Source of the DNA: Stutzerimonas kunmingensis
GTDB lineage: Bacteria > Pseudomonadota > Gammaproteobacteria > Pseudomonadales > Pseudomonadaceae
Direction of reading: 5' to 3'
DNA length: 55,696 nucleotides
Assembly: GCF_900114065.1 (NCBI RefSeq)
Contig: NZ_FORS01000012.1
Span: 1-55,696, forward strand
Within the stretch, counting starts at the first letter, position 1. Each line of letters begins with the position of its first letter. A program made the translations under genes and the position numbers. The notes beneath the pieces are model-generated. The model saw nothing but the letters and a program-made list of their open reading frames with translations, had not been told where the DNA came from and did no database searches. Of the stretch, positions 54,319 through 55,696 are shown piece by piece.

Positions 54319-54579
54319 CTATTCTCGCGCCTCTTTCGGCGACAGCTCGGATTCGTAACGCTGTACAAACTCGACCAAGCCGAGGCCCAGCACACGGCAG
54401 ATGTCTCGCAACTGAATAAGGTCAAGCCTGCGCAGGCCACGCTCAATGTCGCTTGCGAACGATTGAGGGCGGCCAAGTGCCTCGGCGAACTGCCCTTGAG
54501 TCAGGCCAGACTCGATACGGCATTGTCTAAGCAAGCGCAGCAGCACCAAGTTCTCGTCTCGGTATATCGATTTTTCCAC
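54319..54579 (-). CDS. XRE-family helix-turn-helix regulator
   Basis: An 86-residue Cro/CI-type DNA-binding protein. The HTH_3 domain (about 13-68) reads RQCRIESGLTQGQFAEALGR followed by the recognition helix PQSFASDIERGLRRLDL. It has no extra effector domain, like small phage or toxin-antitoxin repressors. Divergent from the next ORF; the shared 77-base region contains a strong TTGACA and is the likely operator. Confidence 0.85.
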   Translation of the reverse strand: MEKSIYRDENLVLLRLLRQCRIESGLTQGQFAEALGRPQSFASDIERGLRRLDLIQLRDICRVLGLGLVEFVQRYESELSPKEARE

Positions 54580-54597
54580 GGAGAAGCATTCCAGCAG

Positions 54598-54626
54598 TTG
54601 ACAAAGCTCGAATGTATATCTACCTT
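54598..54626 (+). promoter_or_regulatory. Candidate promoter for the ORF at 54657
   Basis: TTGACA (54598-54603), 17-base spacer, TACCTT (54621-54626). It overlaps the upstream ATG at 54612, which supports the later start codon. CCGATTATCTGAATTACGG just downstream is partly symmetrical and could be an XRE operator. Confidence 0.45.
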
Positions 54627-54656
54627 ACCGATTATCTGAATTACGGATTTTCGGTT

Positions 54657-55106
54657 ATGAGCATCTCTACTATCACACCCTTCATCGCCTTGGACGCCGA
54701 GCGATCCGCCCTGCTCGACGCTAAAAAGCACGTTCTCTACCTAAGCTTTGAACGCATCCTTAGCCGCTTCGACTTCGAGCTTTCAGCAGTGCTGAACCAT
54801 GTAATCGGCTCAGATATTAGTATCCGCTTCGATCCGCTTAGCGGCGCGCCCTACCTGAACTTCAAAGATATTCCGGCCTTTCTGAGCACGATTCGTCCGG
54901 CTAAGAGCGCTTACTTTGATCGTTGGAAGATGAGCATGGAGCTCGATTGTTCTGTTCTTTCATTAAAAATGGATCGGGAAGGCCTGCTTTATAAGCCACA
55001 CCAGCTAAGCATCGAGCTAGTCACGATACTGCTGCCTTACCGGCCTTTTTATTCAAAAGATATAGATGACATGCTGGCTTTTACGCGTGAAGTAGCAGCC
55101 TTCTGA
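54657..55106 (+). CDS. Hypothetical protein of accessory segment
   Basis: A 149-residue protein I do not recognise. It is rich in Phe, Leu and Ser, without membrane segments or known motifs. Its base composition is clearly more AT-rich than the core genes, suggesting recent acquisition. The start at 54657 is chosen because the upstream ATG (54612) lies within the promoter spacer. It is divergent from the XRE regulator and precedes the antirepressor fragment. Confidence 0.55.
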   Translation: MSISTITPFIALDAERSALLDAKKHVLYLSFERILSRFDFELSAVLNHVIGSDISIRFDPLSGAPYLNFKDIPAFLSTIRPAKSAYFDRWKMSMELDCSVLSLKMDREGLLYKPHQLSIELVTILLPYRPFYSKDIDDMLAFTREVAAF

Positions 55107-55180
55107 AGGTTCATTCCCATGGCAGGGCGCGGCTCACACCGCCGGATAGCCAAGAGATACCTCCTAATGAGCGTCCATGC

Positions 55181-55384
55181 ATGACCTCCAACAAAGCAAA
55201 GCAAAGCTTGCCGACCGGCGGCCTCCACAGCCGCGACCTGTCAGTAGGCTACTTCCAGCATGAGGGGCAGACATTCTGGCCACTACGCTTGGTGTGTGAG
55301 CAACTGAGCGTCGATTGGCTGCAGGAAAGCGAGAAGCTTCGGTCATCCCGCTTTGTTGCCGCTGACCGAAAACTGACCCAGTAG
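55181..55384 (+). pseudogene. Phage antirepressor N-terminal domain, truncated by IS21-type insertion
   Basis: 67 residues. The segment VGYFQHEGQTFWPLRLVCEQL plus SVDWLQESEKLRSSRF resembles the start of P22_AR_N-type phage antirepressors (a short beta hairpin, then Pro-x-x-x-x-Cys and a DW...K-R-F pattern). The last codons (from about residue 59) are encoded by the end of the insertion element, so the rest of the gene has been cut off or displaced. The start codon overlaps the stop of a tiny upstream ORF (55167-55184, MSVHA), suggesting translational coupling. Confidence 0.55.
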
Positions 55385-55696
55385 AGGCTGTTCTGCCGAC
55401 TGAAAACTGACCCAGGTGTTCAACTGCTTCTGCTCAATTTTTGAGCAGGAGAACACAGGGTGATCAGTATGGAAATGATGGGCAAAATCCGCCGGATGTA
55501 TTTCCGCGACAAGCTGTCGCTGCATGAGATAGCCAAGCGCACCGGGTTGGCGCGCAACACGATTCGCAAGTGGGTCAGAGCACCTGAGGCCAAGCCGCCG
55601 GTCTACCAACGCCGCGCGATCTTCAACAAACTCAGCCCTTTTCACGCCACGCTGGAGCAGGCGCTAAAAGCCGATTCGCTGCGGCCCAAGCAACAG
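55354..55696 (+). mobile_element. IS21-family insertion element, left end
   Basis: The terminal region carries the multiple end repeats typical of IS21 elements: GAAAACTGACCCAG at 55368-55381 and again at 55402-55415. A hairpin CTGCTCAA / TTGAGCAG (55430-55448) precedes the istA gene and could block outside transcription. The exact first base is uncertain (a TG at 55354 or 55357). The element runs off the right end of the window, so its target duplication cannot be seen. Confidence 0.75.
55460..55696 (+). CDS. istA: IS21-family transposase IstA, N-terminal part (runs off the window)
   Basis: 79 residues are visible with no stop. The N-terminal helix-turn-helix is clear: KIRRMYFRDKLSLHEIAKRT followed by GLARNTIRKWVRAPE, the DNA-binding region of IstA transposases. 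A DDE catalytic core should follow beyond the edge, then istB. The start is GTG 55460 with AGGAG 8 bases upstream; ATG 55469 is an in-frame alternative. Confidence 0.85.
   Translation, partial: MISMEMMGKIRRMYFRDKLSLHEIAKRTGLARNTIRKWVRAPEAKPPVYQRRAIFNKLSPFHATLEQALKADSLRPKQQ

Noticed and set aside
55144..55153. Imperfect match of the H1 loop (TTGGCGTCCCGG) to CCGGATAGCCAA before the antirepressor
   Set aside because: Several mismatches; too weak by eye to claim an RNA target, so only noted as a region to test.

Overview
The window is chromosomal DNA from a high-GC gammaproteobacterium of the Pseudomonas/Stutzerimonas type. Gene order and content match the P. aeruginosa block running from tyrZ and the 16S operon through vfr, trp, lptD-surA-pdxA-rsmA-apaGH and tsaD to rpsU-dnaG-rpoD. 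A P. stutzeri-group organism is my inference, because several details differ from P. aeruginosa: trpE is directly joined to trpGDC, and gabD-gabT sit beside the agt transporter. No database search was possible.

Layout. Positions 1-354 hold three tandem rRNA-type promoters on the minus strand, and the rrn genes lie off the left edge. Positions 355-12414 carry tyrS, an M23 peptidase, anmK, erpA, argC, hemJ, a DUF805 protein, an AAA ATPase, a HIT protein, coq7, speD, an OsmC protein and vfr. Positions 12460-17977 are the minus-strand rpe-gph-(trp leader)-trpE-trpG-trpD-trpC block, with a Trp-codon leader peptide before trpE. Positions 18082-28597 form a GABA/5-aminovalerate unit. It has an AgtABCD-like ABC importer, gabD and gabT for catabolism, and an AgtSR-like two-component system whose sensor gene is frameshifted in this sequence. 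Positions 28694-40006 hold a DUF3530 protein, a DnaJ-domain protein, the MurU-AmgK cell-wall recycling pair, and then lptD-surA, pdxA, rsmA-apaG-apaH and glpE. Positions 40277-45110 are the prkA-yeaH-spoVR stress operon. Positions 45207-47914 are cca, folK, folB and plsY. Positions 47930-53370 are tsaD diverging from the macromolecular-synthesis cluster rpsU-dnaG-rpoD.

The last 2.2 kb is different. After a CAU-anticodon tRNA (53482-53558) synteny stops. What follows is an accessory segment: short direct repeats, a highly structured non-coding RNA region whose hairpin loops are mutually complementary, two orphan ORFs, an XRE-type repressor, a phage antirepressor fragment and the left end of an IS21-family element. 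The structured RNA next to an antirepressor resembles the C4/icd/ant immunity logic of phages P1 and P7. I consider this the most interesting part of the window.

Most genes are ordinary core genes. The points worth a second look are the C4-like RNA module, the agtS frameshift, the 9-bp-arm palindrome between agtR and agtA, the trp leader, and a hairpin that would hide the rpe ribosome binding site only in read-through transcripts.
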